Source: Deroplatys truncata
Lineage: Eukaryota > Arthropoda > Insecta > Mantodea > Mantidae
DNA length: 64,000 nucleotides
Direction: 5' to 3'
Assembly: GCA_030765065.1 (NCBI GenBank)
Contig: CM060979.1
Location: forward strand, 110,472,350-110,536,349
The position numbers were made by a program, and so were the translations under genes. The notes under the pieces were generated by a model. The model did not search any database, had not been told where the DNA came from, and saw only the letters and a program-made list of their open reading frames with translations. This document shows positions 1-11,994 of the stretch, piece by piece (within the stretch, counting starts at the first letter, position 1; each line of letters begins with the position of its first letter).

Positions 1-284
1 TGGGGGGATTTTCTTGAAAACCTTCGTGTCGCATCTCTGGAAGATACTGAACCTAAATACCAAGTTTGGTGCTTATCCGACTGTTCGTTTTTGAGTTATG
101 CTGTTCACAGACACACAGACACACACACACACAGACACACACACACACACAGACATGTTTCCAAAAATGCTTTTTTTTGGATTCAGGAGGTCTCAAAACA
201 TGTATTTCCGGTGAAATCTCGGTATCGAATTTTTGGGTGGAATGCAATACTTCCCCTACTTACTATACGTAGTAGAGAAAGTAA
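1..284 (+). repeat. Family A repeat, 3' third
   Basis: Right-hand part of the dispersed repeat whose complete copies lie at 22935, 25022 and 57623. It enters the window inside the block 'ggggattttcttgaaaacc', carries an interrupted (AC)n tract at about 109-153, and ends with the conserved terminus 'cgtagtagagaaagtaa' at 284. The frame starting at position 7 is open through the microsatellite to 318 (FLENLRV..., then TH/RH dipeptides, then FPVKSRYRIFGW). No known domain is seen, and I treat it as repeat sequence rather than a gene. Confidence 0.85.
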
Positions 285-335
285 AAAGTCACAAAATACA
301 TGTCAGTATGTGAGCTAAATCTTTAAATGTGAAGT

Positions 336-1221
336 ATGACAGAACCAGGAACCATTATCAGAGATAAGAAAAAAGTTCTGGTCACAATTGAGATCAATGG
401 CAAATTACGTGCTGACAAATATAATTTTAAATATATTTTTGTCATGTATGATATATTTAACAAATGTGTAAAAATGTATCCTGTAAGAAACATCACTAGC
501 AAAGCTTGCTTGAAGAAAATCACAGATGATTATATACCTAAATGTGGAAACATTTAAGTAATTTTATCTAACAATTCCACTGTGCACACCAGTAAATTAT
601 TATCAAGTACTTTAAGAGAAAAAGAAATTAGTTTGTGCTACTCCTTAGCACACTTTCCTCGTGGAAATCCATTTGAGAAATGTCTAAGGGAGATATCAAT
701 TTACTTCAGATTGCCCGTGTCATAGAAACCACACAAGCTGAGTGGACCATTGCGAAGCAATTGTAAACTTATTAAACTACACAATAAATGCAACAACTAT
801 TTTTACACCTGCAGAACTGATGCTAGGAACAGACGTAAAGCAATATATAACATTTTAGCACCCACAATACCACTGCATAGAGAATTGACAGAAGAAGAAA
901 AATGTATAATAGTTTTTGAAAGAGTCCAGAAGAAACCTAAAGGAAAAAAAGAAGAAAATAAAAAGGGAAAGAAAAAGGAAGATGGAATCGTCCATAAATG
1001 ACAACGCTTTATTAACAAAATACATTTATCGGATGCAACAAAGAAGAGAACATATAAAATGGAATTGTTATATGCCGGACCATACATTATAGTATAACAA
1101 TTTAGAAAGCATACATATGAATTAGAAGATAATAATGGAAAATCTATGGGGAAACATCATAGACGGAATCTAAGACCTACTAAACAAATTCCAGAGAAGG
1201 AGAAGAAGAAAAAAATAAAAT
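336..1221 (+). pseudogene. Ty3/gypsy-type LTR retrotransposon integrase remnant
   Basis: Degenerate end of a pol polyprotein. Across several frames the translation follows the integrase core: a block like FVMYDIFNKCVKMYPV holding the first catalytic Asp (codon 450-452), then ILSNNST where the family has an I-L-S-D-N-G-T-like motif, so the second Asp reads Asn. HFPRGNPFEKCLREI (651 onward) corresponds to the HPxxNxxERxxRE segment carrying the catalytic Glu. The C-terminal part (about 1059-1221) reads LLYAGPYII, a stop, then HTYELEDNNG and RRNLRP, matching the usual integrase tail before a lysine-rich end. Stops and frameshifts (after 554 and near 724 and 1095) show it is dead. No RT, protease or flanking LTR is recognisable next to it. 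The superfamily is judged from motif order only. Confidence 0.75.
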
Positions 1222-1550
1222 AACAACACAAACCAACGCTTACACTAAATACACCAAAATTTCATGTTTCGAATTATGTAAAACATTGTATGAAAAATGT
1301 ATATTTAATGGGGAATTTTTTCCCTCTCGCTTCACAAAAACTTGAATTATGATATGCCAAAGATATTTTTGTTTATATAATGAAGTAAAATAAATGTGAA
1401 TATCTAAAGTGATAGCAAAGAAAAGGACATTTGACAAATTTATTGGAAGTAACTTATAAACTTGATAAGTAATAACAAAACTGCAATCCATTGGAGTGTA
1501 TAAGAAGAACTCATGTACTATATTGATGTATGCATTATGAATCATAATTG

Positions 1551-1552
<2 letters not shown>

Positions 1553-1590
<38 letters not shown>
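1553..1590. repeat. (TTA)n microsatellite
   Basis: About twelve near-perfect TTA units in AT-rich DNA downstream of the integrase remnant. Confidence 0.95.
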
Positions 1591-2900
1591 TTGAAAATAT
1601 CCTTTATGTCGAAAAAATTGCCTAAAGCATTTGGATGATTTAAGTAATTAAAAGTTATATTTATGGCTGCTGAGAAGGAAAAAGAAATTGAATAACGTTA
1701 AAAAAATGGACAAAAAGGATGAATTCGCAACAAAATAAATATTGCGAAAACAAAATATGTAACAAGACGAGAAAATTCAAGCAGAAATATGTTTTATATG
1801 AATTACATTTGTAAATAAGCTATTTTTATTAATAGGTTATTTAAGACAAGAATTATTTTAAATACATTTGTTTTACTATAGTTAGCAATGTAGCAAAGCT
1901 TGGGTAAACAACTTGAAACTCTTTTAAACTGTTAGAAAAATTTTCACTATATATTTGATTAAAATAGTTTACTTGCATATCCAGTAAGAATACTGGTTAA
2001 CTTTCTTTGTAATACAAAAAATAATTCTTTACTAAATCTTGCCTACTGTACTCAGCAATTCGCATCACAAATTGATAAAAGTCTTTCGATTTTCTGATAA
2101 GCGTCTCCTTCTGGAGTGAAAATTTTTCTAACAGTTTAAGAATGTTATATAGATGTTTGTTAACATGTTTTGTGTTAATGTGTTTGTTAACCACGAACAA
2201 ATTCAGAGGTGAAATAAAACACACGTTCTAGTGAAAGCTAATTTATTGGATTTGTTATTTAAATAACCATCTTGCCTTTCCAAACAGGAAAATATCCCCT
2301 GAAAAAAGTTATTGCTACGAATTGAGCTAGTGTATTTTAAAAATCTTGAAATACATCGGACGAGAAGAAACATTAACAAAGTTATTACGTGTAACATACG
2401 CTACATCTCAATAATTACTGAATAAGAAAATATCCGCCTAGAAATTCACCTCCAGACATAAGCTTGTATTACTAACTGCGTGAGCGGCGCGTTAAATTCA
2501 AATCGAGCAATTTAAAGTTTACAGTATTCACATCTACAAGATCACCCAGAGCTTCGAGTACATCTACCAGGAGCCAGCGACGACACCTCATCATCCCACA
2601 CCAACCTTGACTCATACCCAACCAATCCCATAAATTAAACAGGTTCAAAGTTCATACTTAGTGAAAAACATGGCATTGGAACCCAACAAAATTAAGAATT
2701 TATAACTCATTCATACAGGTGTTTCACAAACAGCACACAAAATTAATATTTTGAGAGGATAGTTGTTTTACAAAACCAAACAAATCTTCAGCCATTATTC
2801 TACAGGAATTTACGTCATCTATACAGTTTTAATTGTTAAGATCTTATCTTATTTCTGAAAGATAGTAATTTTCTTAGTTGCTTGCAAAATTTTATTTTGA
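1591..2900. other. AT-rich sequence, nothing recognised
   Basis: Roughly 1.3 kb without a recognisable domain or a repeat shared with the rest of the window. Open frames here are short (75 and 64 codons on the minus strand) and show no family resemblance. 2470-2650 is a little richer in GC but has no identifiable content. Confidence 0.5.
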
Positions 2901-2902
2901 CC

Positions 2903-3115
2903 ATCTCCGTCGTGAGGGGGTAGCGTATCGCCATCATACTCAAGAGATCCCAAGTTCGTATCTCGGTTGGGGTAGTTACCTGGAAGATCTTTCCGGGGTT
3001 TTCCCTTACCCTGAGAAGATGAATGTCGCATAACTCTAAAGCTCTAGGGATCCCGGGTCTAACTGAGCATAATTTCAACCATTTTCATTCATTCACCGTC
3101 CGATATGATCTACCT
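2903..3115 (+). repeat. tRNA-headed SINE (family C)
   Basis: The head reads like a tRNA: an A-box-like 'gagggggtagcgt' at about 2916, then a B-box-like 'aagttcgtatctcgg' at about 2953. The body follows with 'ccggggttttccc' and ends near 'cattcattcaccgtcc'. A second, more decayed member lies at 60368-60500 and shares 'ggtagcgt' and 'cattcaccatcc'. It is not a functional tRNA because the acceptor and T stems do not pair. Confidence 0.7.
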
Positions 3116-3567
3116 GGTTAAAAGATTCATTTGGTTCATCCAGAAGATTTGGTTTCCATGGAAACAGTTTAGTTCTTGGCTTTTGTATCAGATTTTGTGT
3201 GAAGAAAAATGTAACGGAAAAAATAAAATCTTTTAGCAGAAATTGAAAACATTGGAATTCTAACCATGACACGAGTTGGTGACTAAGAACTATGGGTATG
3301 CGTATGTTGCAATAAGTTCATATATCTCAGATAACCGTGAACAGAATAGAAACAAAACTCAAAGAATATGGACATATCAGAGATATGAAAAGATCCGGAA
3401 GATCTCAAAATATGAATTTGATATGTCCGACAATTTTTTTAAAAAAAAGCTGTATTGGTATGATGTATTACTTATGAAAATCCTAGATAATAAGATCAAT
3501 AAGTAGTGAGATAGGTATGCAAAGTAATATGTTTAGAATAAATAAACAAATAAATATGGAGAACAAA
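3116..3567. other. Unannotated AT-rich spacer
   Basis: No repeat or domain recognised. A 76-codon plus-strand open frame (3276-3506) is lysine, asparagine and tyrosine rich, as expected by chance in AT-rich DNA. Confidence 0.5.
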
Positions 3568-5556
3568 TCTGATGTGTTACACTCACCTGACTTTCTCTAC
3601 TTTTGTACAAACTATTTTCACAAACGTTATTTTCCATCTACTTCATGTTAATCGATATAAAAGTTTTCAGAAAATATCTTAGGGGAATATGGTAAGCTTT
3701 AAGCGATAGTCAAATCTTTTAAGATCTGGTTCCTATCTGGAGCATTCCATTCTCTTTGCATGTCCAGGACATAAAAAAACGAATAACGAATTCCCATTTG
3801 AGAAATAAGTATTAAAAAATTCAAAAAACAAGGAATATCTCGAAAATAGTTCAACAGACAAAAAAAATGTATATGACGTAAATTGTGTGTTTTAACGAGA
3901 TCTACATTTTTTGTGTAGTAAAATTTTGTCCATCTCTTACAGTGTACCAGTTATGCAAAATTCATTCAGAATGAAGACGATTTTTGTGGTGAAGTGATAA
4001 GACCCGCCCGAATAATATGAATAATAAATAATACATCGTAATAAGTATATTAATAAGCATCTAATCAAAATGAGCAGAGAAATACCAATATGAGAAAAGA
4101 ATAAAAGAGAACATTAAGAATTAGAAAAGGGGGCAAATAAAATCATAACGAGAAAAATAAAGTAAAGATTGGCTATTAATTAATAATTAGAATGTGAAAT
4201 AAAATGTAGAAAACGTGTATTTGAGAACGAAGAGACTTGGCTAAAAACCATGAAAGGTTGAAAATTGCGGAACGTACAGGAAGAGGGACATTAGTAAGCG
4301 ATAAGTCACAATAGGAACCGAGTACAACTCTCAGGATGCGAAGACAACGGGCCGGAAAGCGAATTCAGTCAAGCGCACAGAAAATTCACTCTAGCGAACA
4401 TAAGTTGTCAATGGTAGACGCGGACGATGCTCGGACGATGAAATTAAGAGCCAATGGAAGACGAGGAAAAATTCAATGAGAGAACCAATCAAAGTTAATA
4501 AAAGTCACGTGTATAGCAAAAATATAGATCGAAACTAGAAAAGAGGCGTGAAATAGAAAATTATCTATGACAGAGAGCAACTTTCAGACGTGTTTAAGAT
4601 GAATACTTTGTGTCGAATCGTAGGGTAGAGAAGGTAACTCCGTGTTGTGCAGTGAGGGAGAATTAGATAGATGTAGCAATTCAAAGTATTTTATATCAGA
4701 GAGGGAAACAGTGCAGATGTCTACGAGTATTTATTTATGTATGGGAAAAAATAGTTTAAAGGAGCCGTGAGTAAAAAGGGTAGCTAGAACATGACTAAAG
4801 GTTAAGTCATTAAAGTAACATTGTAACGTCTTTAACTTCGAGAAATACTTAAGTAAGGGTAATGCACGGAAACAGTAGCAGGGGATGACAGGAGAAATCG
4901 CGTCTTGTGTGAAAGGATATTCGGACGAGGACACCAGTGTGGATCTTCAATAAACGGGCCATCTGAGAGGAGAAAGTGAGCTTCATTTCATCTCCCATCC
5001 ACACTCACTGAGGTAAGAGTTTCCAGAATCCATATCCCTCTACCTGAGTAGCCGGCAGCAACATTAATCCTCCCGAATTACCAAGCCTACACCAAGAATC
5101 GATCATTGCACCTTTTCCCTTTTTTTAAACCCCTCTACAGTGGACATTCCCAGAAAATTCAAGATATACATGCTATTTGCCATGAAAGTATCTTAAACAT
5201 ATGATACATATTTTAATCAAAATCGTTACAGCCATTTTGAGAAAATCAAAATTTTCGAAAAATGTTCCATGTAAAGGGTAGTTTGGGGTGGGAGAATTTT
5301 CCTGAAAATATTTGTGTCGCATCTTTGTAAGATACTGAACCTAAATACCAAGTTGATATTTATCCGACTTTTCGTTTTTGAGTTATGCTGATCACAGACA
5401 CACAGGCACAGAGACACGACACACACAGGGACCTTTTTCTAAAAATGCTTTTTTGGATTCAGGGCGCCTCAAAACATGAATTTCCGGTGAAATCCCGAAT
5501 TCGAATTTTTTGGTGGAATGGTACTTCCCTACTTAATATACGTAGTAGAGAAAGTA
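3568..5556 (+). repeat. Family A repeat, split by a solo LTR
   Basis: The left half (3568-3989) starts 'tctgatgtgttacactcacc' and runs to 'cagaatgaagacgattttt'. The right half (5140-5556) resumes 'gacattcccagaaaattc' and ends 'cgtagtagagaaagtaa'. Other copies have these two blocks contiguous, so the 1150 bp between them was inserted later. The (AC)n part is short (5395-5425). The frame that is open in other copies has a TAA here, near 5329. Confidence 0.9.
3990..5139 (+). mobile_element. Solo LTR, family L1 (1150 bp)
   Basis: Starts TGAAGTGATAAG and ends CCCTCTACA, the TG...CA ends of an LTR. It is flanked by the 4-bp direct duplication GTGG (3986-3989 and 5140-5143) and interrupts a family A copy at a precise point. 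A possible polyadenylation signal AATAAA is at 4949-4954. An inverted relative lies at 10850-12014 and an older one at about 58459-59365. There is no internal gag-pol region, so it is best read as a solo LTR left by LTR-LTR recombination. A 4-bp duplication fits Ty3/gypsy or BEL-type integrases, but the superfamily is not certain. Confidence 0.85.
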
Positions 5557-6493
5557 ATAAGCGATATAAGTTATACGATTTAAGAGGCATAAACATAAAG
5601 AACAGTATTAAGATTGTTTAGGTTACAAACAAATTTAGGAGAGGATAGGAGGGGGACTTAGCATCTCGACCTACGCAGATCTAGACCCTGATGGGGCGCC
5701 CCGGAAGAGAGGGATGAGATGGGTGGAGACAGAGAGTAGCCGGACCAGGAGGCACGACAGACAGAGGGCAGGTTGTCTACCAGCAATTTTAGGGACTATT
5801 TCATTTGTATTGGAGTTCTCCCTTATTTTTTTACCTCCGATAGCACTATACCATTAGAACACAGAGGATGCTGACCAGACATATAACTATATTGAAGAGG
5901 TCATAATGCACTTACACATGTATTTTAAATAATTTTTACTTACGGACTATGATTCTAATGTAAAATTACAAGTATTGGTTTAGATATGGCTGTTTGAATG
6001 TCAAAGGGGAAAGGGACGCACCCTCCCTCTCTATATTTACTCTCTGATGCGAAGCTGAGTGCAGGACATGAAAGACCATATTACTACTGCATGTGTTACA
6101 ATAACACCAGAAATAATGACAGGCACGAGTTAGTGATGGATCGCATATATGTGAACACCATTACTTAAGCTTTGAAAGGGGATATATTATACATATATAG
6201 GAATTGTACATATGAAAGGGGAACCATACATATAAGAATTGTACAGTAATACTTTAATTCAACATCTAACATTTGTACAGAGCTGATTGTAAGAAACGGG
6301 CGAGCTAGCAAAATTCCAGGAAAGCATAAAGAGCATACTTTACACCAAGCCAACAGGTAGGGAACCGGTAACGGTACGGAGAAATAGAAAGAGACAGATA
6401 GAGAAAAGAAAGAGACGGAGATATGGAACTGGCTTCACAACGCTTCAAGATGACGCTTAAGCGCACAGATTTGAAGAAACACATTCTCATACA
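5557..6493. other. Unannotated, with a GC-rich block
   Basis: 5640-5790 is clearly richer in GC and purines than its surroundings ('gatggggcgccccggaagag') and could be the edge of an unrecognised SINE. 6380-6425 is a purine-rich run. No coding domain is seen. Confidence 0.45.
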
Positions 6494-7028
6494 TGTTAAG
6501 GTAACGCGGTCTGAGGACCAATAGGGAACGTCGTTACATTTTTAAACGCAGAGGTGATCGTCACTATGCTCCCGTATATAAGGGCAGACAAGGCCTAAGA
6601 ACCCACTCTCTCACTCTCGCTAACTGATCTTCTAGAATTGTCGCCAGCACGAGGTGCTACAAATGCACGTGGGTACATACAAATTTGGGAGTGCGTGTGC
6701 AGATAGCTAGGCTCTTGACTAATTTAAAGTGGTGGGATTATAATAATGGGAAAAGCTAGCCGCCCATAATTATTTCAACTGTGAATAAACTTCATTGATT
6801 AAGGGAAACTTGTAGTGTATTCTTTAACTTGCCTCACCCACTAGAACCTGAGGATTAATAATTAGATATAGTTAAGAATGGAATACGCAACAACCGACGA
6901 GCACCAATAGCCGAGGAAGAACACTGCAGAAGACCACAACAACCCAAGGATCGACGATTTCGCGCTACAAATAGAGCACAGCATCGTTTCCCGCTACAAA
7001 TGTCGTCCAACGACTATTTCCCGCTACA
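6494..7028 (+). mobile_element. Possible LTR with TATA box and end repeats
   Basis: The block begins TGTTAAGGTAACGCGG. It has a TATA-like TATATAAG at 6575-6582 just upstream of an 'actctctcactctcgct' initiator-like stretch, and AATAAA at 6784-6789. It ends in three copies of a motif like 'tttcccgctaca' (CGCTACA at 6963, 6992 and 7022). The promoter, poly(A) and CTACA-3' layout is LTR-like, and other LTRs here also end in CTACA. No target duplication or second copy was found, so the call is tentative. Confidence 0.4.
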
Positions 7029-7324
7029 GCTTCTACTACCGAAAAGCATAATAACACATGGAGATACTTTTTTCAGAATAATTACGTTTATTTTTATTAA
7101 ATGTTACTTTTATGCTAGTACTTCAACATGTGTAACGTTTCCGGTAAAACATTACTGTATTTCTTTTTAAAAAGTTTGATGTGTAACATTCATACGACTT
7201 CCTCTACTTATTTTCATTGCTATTTAAAACATTACTGATAAATATAATTTTTCTATCTACATCCTGTTTATATTAAACTGCGGCAGTATTTTAAACACTA
7301 AAATGGTTTCAGTCTAATTATATA

Positions 7325-7989
7325 ATATAAAATATAATAACAGCCCGCCTTAAAGCAATATGTGTAGAATATAATATATACAACAGTCATTGTATTATGT
7401 TTATATTATTGTGTATATTTATAATAATGTTATGTGAATGTATTACGTAATTTAATAATGCAGGAGATGTGAGGATAGAAGCTGAAAGTTGCTAACAATA
7501 AGGTAACCTTGGGGCAATAATGAATTGGAAAGTTTAATAATGTTACTAGTAATTCTTGGAAACAACAATGTAATATTTAAAACAGTTTATAAGTAGGCCA
7601 TCAAAAACTAGAAAAGCTGAAAGTTAAATAAAAGTATTCTATTGGAGTAGGATTAGCCAATCAGAGACTTGAAATAGAGAAATTTAAAAATTTAAGCGGT
7701 AAACGTCAATCGCTAGTAGACACGTTCCTAACCGGACGCTAGACGGCAACGTTCCTGAGCAGTTCAATACGTAGTCAGTGTGAGAGGAAAATTCATTACG
7801 GCAAGAATATTATAAAGTTTACGTTAAAAAGTGCAAGTAATTAATAAATAATCTCACAGCTCTCTATATCAGTGAAGTATTATTTAATCTATGAAGGATT
7901 AATAAAAGGAGTGAAGTAAAAATTATAATTTGTGTAATCCTACATTCTTTAGCCGCATCACCCCCTGCTAAGAGGTATATGTTTCTACA
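7325..7989 (+). mobile_element. Possible LTR, third family
   Basis: Near its left end it has 'ataacagcccgccttaa', comparable to 'ataagacccgcccgaataa' at the 5' end of L1. It carries AATAAA at 7901-7906 and ends 'gtttctaca' at 7989. The left TG and a target duplication cannot be identified, so the boundaries are approximate. Confidence 0.4.
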
Positions 7990-8066
7990 AATTAATACTG
8001 ATGCAGCCGAGGCAAACATAAATATATATAATATTTAAAGAAACATTAAAAAACAAAGTTGATTCC

Positions 8067-8124
8067 TGAACGTTGGGGCGAAGGCCACCGGAAAGTGAAC
8101 GTTGGGGCGAAGGCCACCGGAAAC
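8067..8124 (+). repeat. 29-bp perfect tandem duplication
   Basis: Units 8067-8095 and 8096-8124 are identical except for the last base (g or c). The unit starts 'tgaacgttggggcgaaggcc'. It lies 78 bp after the end of the possible LTR, where a 5' untranslated region with primer-binding site would sit, but no tRNA match was established. Confidence 0.9.
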
Positions 8125-8439
8125 TTTATACCATACGTGGGGCAGTTACTTCATCAAGTTTGGCTCCCCAACAGTGGAATACAATACCATACAACTCCTA
8201 CTTCAAAAACATTTTCGGTAGAAATGGTTGCAATATTGATTTTTCTTGCAGATACATAAGACTGGGCTGAGTAAATGGGCAACTGTTTGAAAAGCAGGTT
8301 GTTAGCCTTGATATTGTATGCTCTTTGCAGTGGAATCTTACAAACTGTTACTCGTGAGAAACAAAAAGCGACAGTTAAACATTTCAAATAAATAAACTGA
8401 AAACTACCAAGGAACAACGACGAATATTTTAGAATGTGT

Positions 8440-8817
8440 CACTATATCGAAAATATTTCAAATTTAAACTATACTTTAATACGATCTGAATTTTTTCTTG
8501 AGAAAGTTTTTGTGTATCTGTGATTGTTCTCCAGTTAAAGGAAAAAATTGAAACTGAAGATGACTTCACAGGCTATTTACGGAAAATTCAAGATATAAAT
8601 TCCTCTTTCCACTATCTGAAACTTATTACGTTTTAATCACAATCGCTACGAATTGTTTTAATGTAAACGTATGTTTGGAAAGCGGTCATTCCTTGAAAAC
8701 GTTTGCCTTGCATCTGCATAAGGAGCTTAATTTAACTATGAAATTAGGTAGATATTTATCTTGCTTCAGGTTTGTGGGTTATACTGATCATTACAGGTAC
8801 ACAAGAGAGTTGCGAGT

Positions 8818-8872
<55 letters not shown>

Positions 8873-8955
8873 CGGCCTTTTTTTTGTACATATACTATTT
8901 TTATACATCCTTTGTACCAAATTTTTTTCTGGTACCTTATACTTCCACTATCGTA
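8440..8955 (+). repeat. Family A repeat, old divergent copy
   Basis: It retains the order of family A blocks: 'gatgacttcacaggctattt', 'gaaaattcaagatata', a decayed 'ttttaatcacaatcgcta', a form of 'cattccttgaaaacg', and a long uninterrupted (CA)n at about 8818-8868. It ends around 8955 without a clear terminus, and its left boundary is uncertain. It is among the most diverged copies here. Confidence 0.65.
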
Positions 8956-10245
8956 GCTAGGCTATAGAAAGATTTAAAATAACGATTTAAAATAAATATC
9001 TCAACTCCTCTGTATGTCCGCTTCGATATAGTTTAATTTAAATGGTTTATCAAAATTATTTAAAACGTCGTCGGAAGTGGAAAAGTTCTATCAACCTAAC
9101 GCAAATATACTGCATCTAACGGGGATTTTCCTGGAATTTTTAAGTATGATGTAAATTTACTGATGCATAATTCTTAAACTAGAATTAAAACATTCAGCAA
9201 GTACACAGAATTCATTTCAAGCAGTTTGTGGAATACAATGGGCAATTTCAGGTTTCTCAATTAAACTTTAAGGGTAGAAATGTAACGGGACCAGAGCGAA
9301 AGGTGTGCAAAACGTTTCACACTATACTCTAGAAAACATGGCCTCTAAATCTTGAGAACGTGCCCATGCAATTAACCTAGTTGACATCACAGCAGGGAGG
9401 AATTTGAAGGCCCGTCTCATATAATGCTGTACGTAATTACCACTCAGTTTAAGGTGTTTTGGTAGATGTAGGTATGCATTGTACGTATATGAAGGAACAT
9501 GTCTTTGATTTTACAGGTTGTGTGATGAGCGCACCTGAAGTTAAGAACATTTTTACTATGCAGGGTACGAAGAAGGTTAGAGAGTTTTGCAAAATCGGCT
9601 TTTTCTGATAGCTGTAATATTGGTGAATATACGTTTTAATGCAGATTGAGGATGAGATTTACAATTAACAAAAATACGGAAGTGCTCCTTGTTTTGTCCT
9701 TCTTTTGCATTTTCTTTTTACATTATATGAAGCAAGAGGCTGAATGATATAAATGCCCAAAAATCAAGCAATAAGTTAATTAGAATTCCTTAATTTGGTT
9801 TCAAATGTTGAAGAAATATGTTGTTTTACAAATTAGACTATTATCTTCAGAAAAAAATATAACAGTTCTGGAACATCAACATTTTAAGGCTTAAATGTAC
9901 CTATGAAGGTCTATTAAATATTACTGAACATTAAAGTTAATAATATCCTTTTAATTTGAAATATATAATCGAGCGTACTCTACACTTAGTTTACTAACTA
10001 CGGAAACAAGACTCCAAGACGTCTTGCGCCGTGGTTTGAATTTCCTTCTTGAAAGAATTAAGTTGCTAATCTGGAATGTAACGTAAAATAGAGTGAGAGG
10101 AGCCAGAAAATAAATCAGATCGGTTTTCAAAATATTGCTTTTCTGTATAGTATGATATTTTCGAGCATGTTTTAAGCAGAAAAGAGGAAAAACTATAGCT
10201 ATGCGTTTTTACAAGTAAATGCAATTGTCTACTGAACCATAAGTA
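8956..10245. other. Unannotated AT-rich sequence
   Basis: No domain, repeat family or structural RNA recognised over about 1.3 kb. No open frame reaches 60 codons. Confidence 0.5.
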
Positions 10246-11957
10246 CGAGGGCTATTCGGAAAAAATTTAGAATGCCACGTTTCAAAAAAACAAATGAAAT
10301 TTGTTTATATTTGACAGATACTTTCTAATGTTTTGGGAGTTGAGTGCCGTGTAGTTTGTTCTATTTGCTTTAAAGGTTTGTCAATTATCATTTAAAACTT
10401 TTTGCGTTCACCCAAAAATGCATTTGACTAGTGAACATTACCAGGCGATGATTTTTTACGATTTTAAATCGTCAGTAACGCCCAAACAATGTGAAGATTG
10501 GCTTAGAAATGCATTTGGCGAAGACAACAATTTATTATTGGTACAGCGAATTCTAAATATTGGTTTCTTCTTAGTGATAAATTTCGTGAAGGCGCCTAAG
10601 AACTAATGTTAATGTTGCCGCTGTTCGAGTAATGTTTGAAGAAGATCGACGTACATCTTATGAATTTATTTGGGCGACATTGTGCATCGATATGAGTCAA
10701 ATCCAAACATTTTACACCAACAGGTAGACGAGAAAACCTTGTTGTCGATGGAATCCACATAAACTGACTGCCGATCAAAAACAACAGCGCATTCATTGGT
10801 GTACAAAACCTCTGAAAAAATTCCAAGGCGGCACTTTAATTTTGGTTTGTGTAGCAGGGATTAATGGGTTTTAGGGTGTTTTCTTGGTGTTGGGTTCCTT
10901 CTTCGGAAGGACTGATGTTGTTGCCGGCTACTCAGGTAGAGGAATATTGGTTGTGTGACTCTTATCTCAGGGATTGTGGATGGGAGATGAAAGATACTCA
11001 CTGTTCTCCTCTCAATGGCCCGTTTATTGAAGATCCACACTGCTTTTCTTGTCCGAATACCCTTCACACAAAACGCGATTCCTCCTATCATCCCCTGCTA
11101 TTGTTTACGTGCTTTACCCTTTCATAATTACTTTTAGAAGTTGAAACATATCTGGACGTGAATTTAATAACTTGACGTTTGTCATTCCTAGCTACCCTTT
11201 ACTCACTGTTGATTTTACACTAGCTTTCAAATACATAAAGACTTAAGTTTAGACATCTACACTGTTTCCCTCTCTGATACGAAATGCTGTGAATTTCTAC
11301 ATCTATCTGCTGCCTTGAGCGACAAGAAGTCATCTACTCTTCCCCACTATACGACACGAAGTGATCTGTCCTACCTCACTATACAACACGAAGTGATGCA
11401 TCTTACACGCGTCTGAAATTGCTCTCTGTCATAGACAATTTTTCTATTTCACGCCTCTTTTCTAGTTTCAAATCTTCTTGCACGTGACTTTCATCATTTA
11501 TTATTGGTCATTTATCTAATTTTTTCTCGTTTTCCATTGGTTCGTTATATCGTCGCTCTGACCTCGTCCGCGTCGGCTATTACCACTTTAAGCTCACTTG
11601 ACTGGATTTTCTGTGCGCTTGACTGCAATCGATTTCCGTTCCCTTGTTTTCGCTTCCTGTGAGTTCCACCAGATTTCTATAGGACTTAAGCGTTTGCTAA
11701 TGTTGCTTTTCCTGTACGTTCTTAAGTCTTTCACCCTTTTACAGTTTTCACCAAGTCTCTTCGTTCTAAAATACGCGTTTTCCTACATTTTATTTCACGT
11801 TCTGATTATTTATTCGTATCTGTTCTTTTCTTTATTTCTCTCGTTATGATTTTATTCCCCCCTTTTCTAATCCTTAATATTCTCTTTTATTCTTCCATCT
11901 TATTAGTATTCCCCTCCTTCTTATTTTGATTAGATGATTATTAATATTCTTATTATG

Positions 11958-11994
<37 letters not shown>

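Noticed and set aside
8818..8868. Frames with long Thr-His or Cys-Val runs
   Set aside because: They are translations of (AC)n/(GT)n microsatellites, here and inside other family A copies and near 38797 and 51493.
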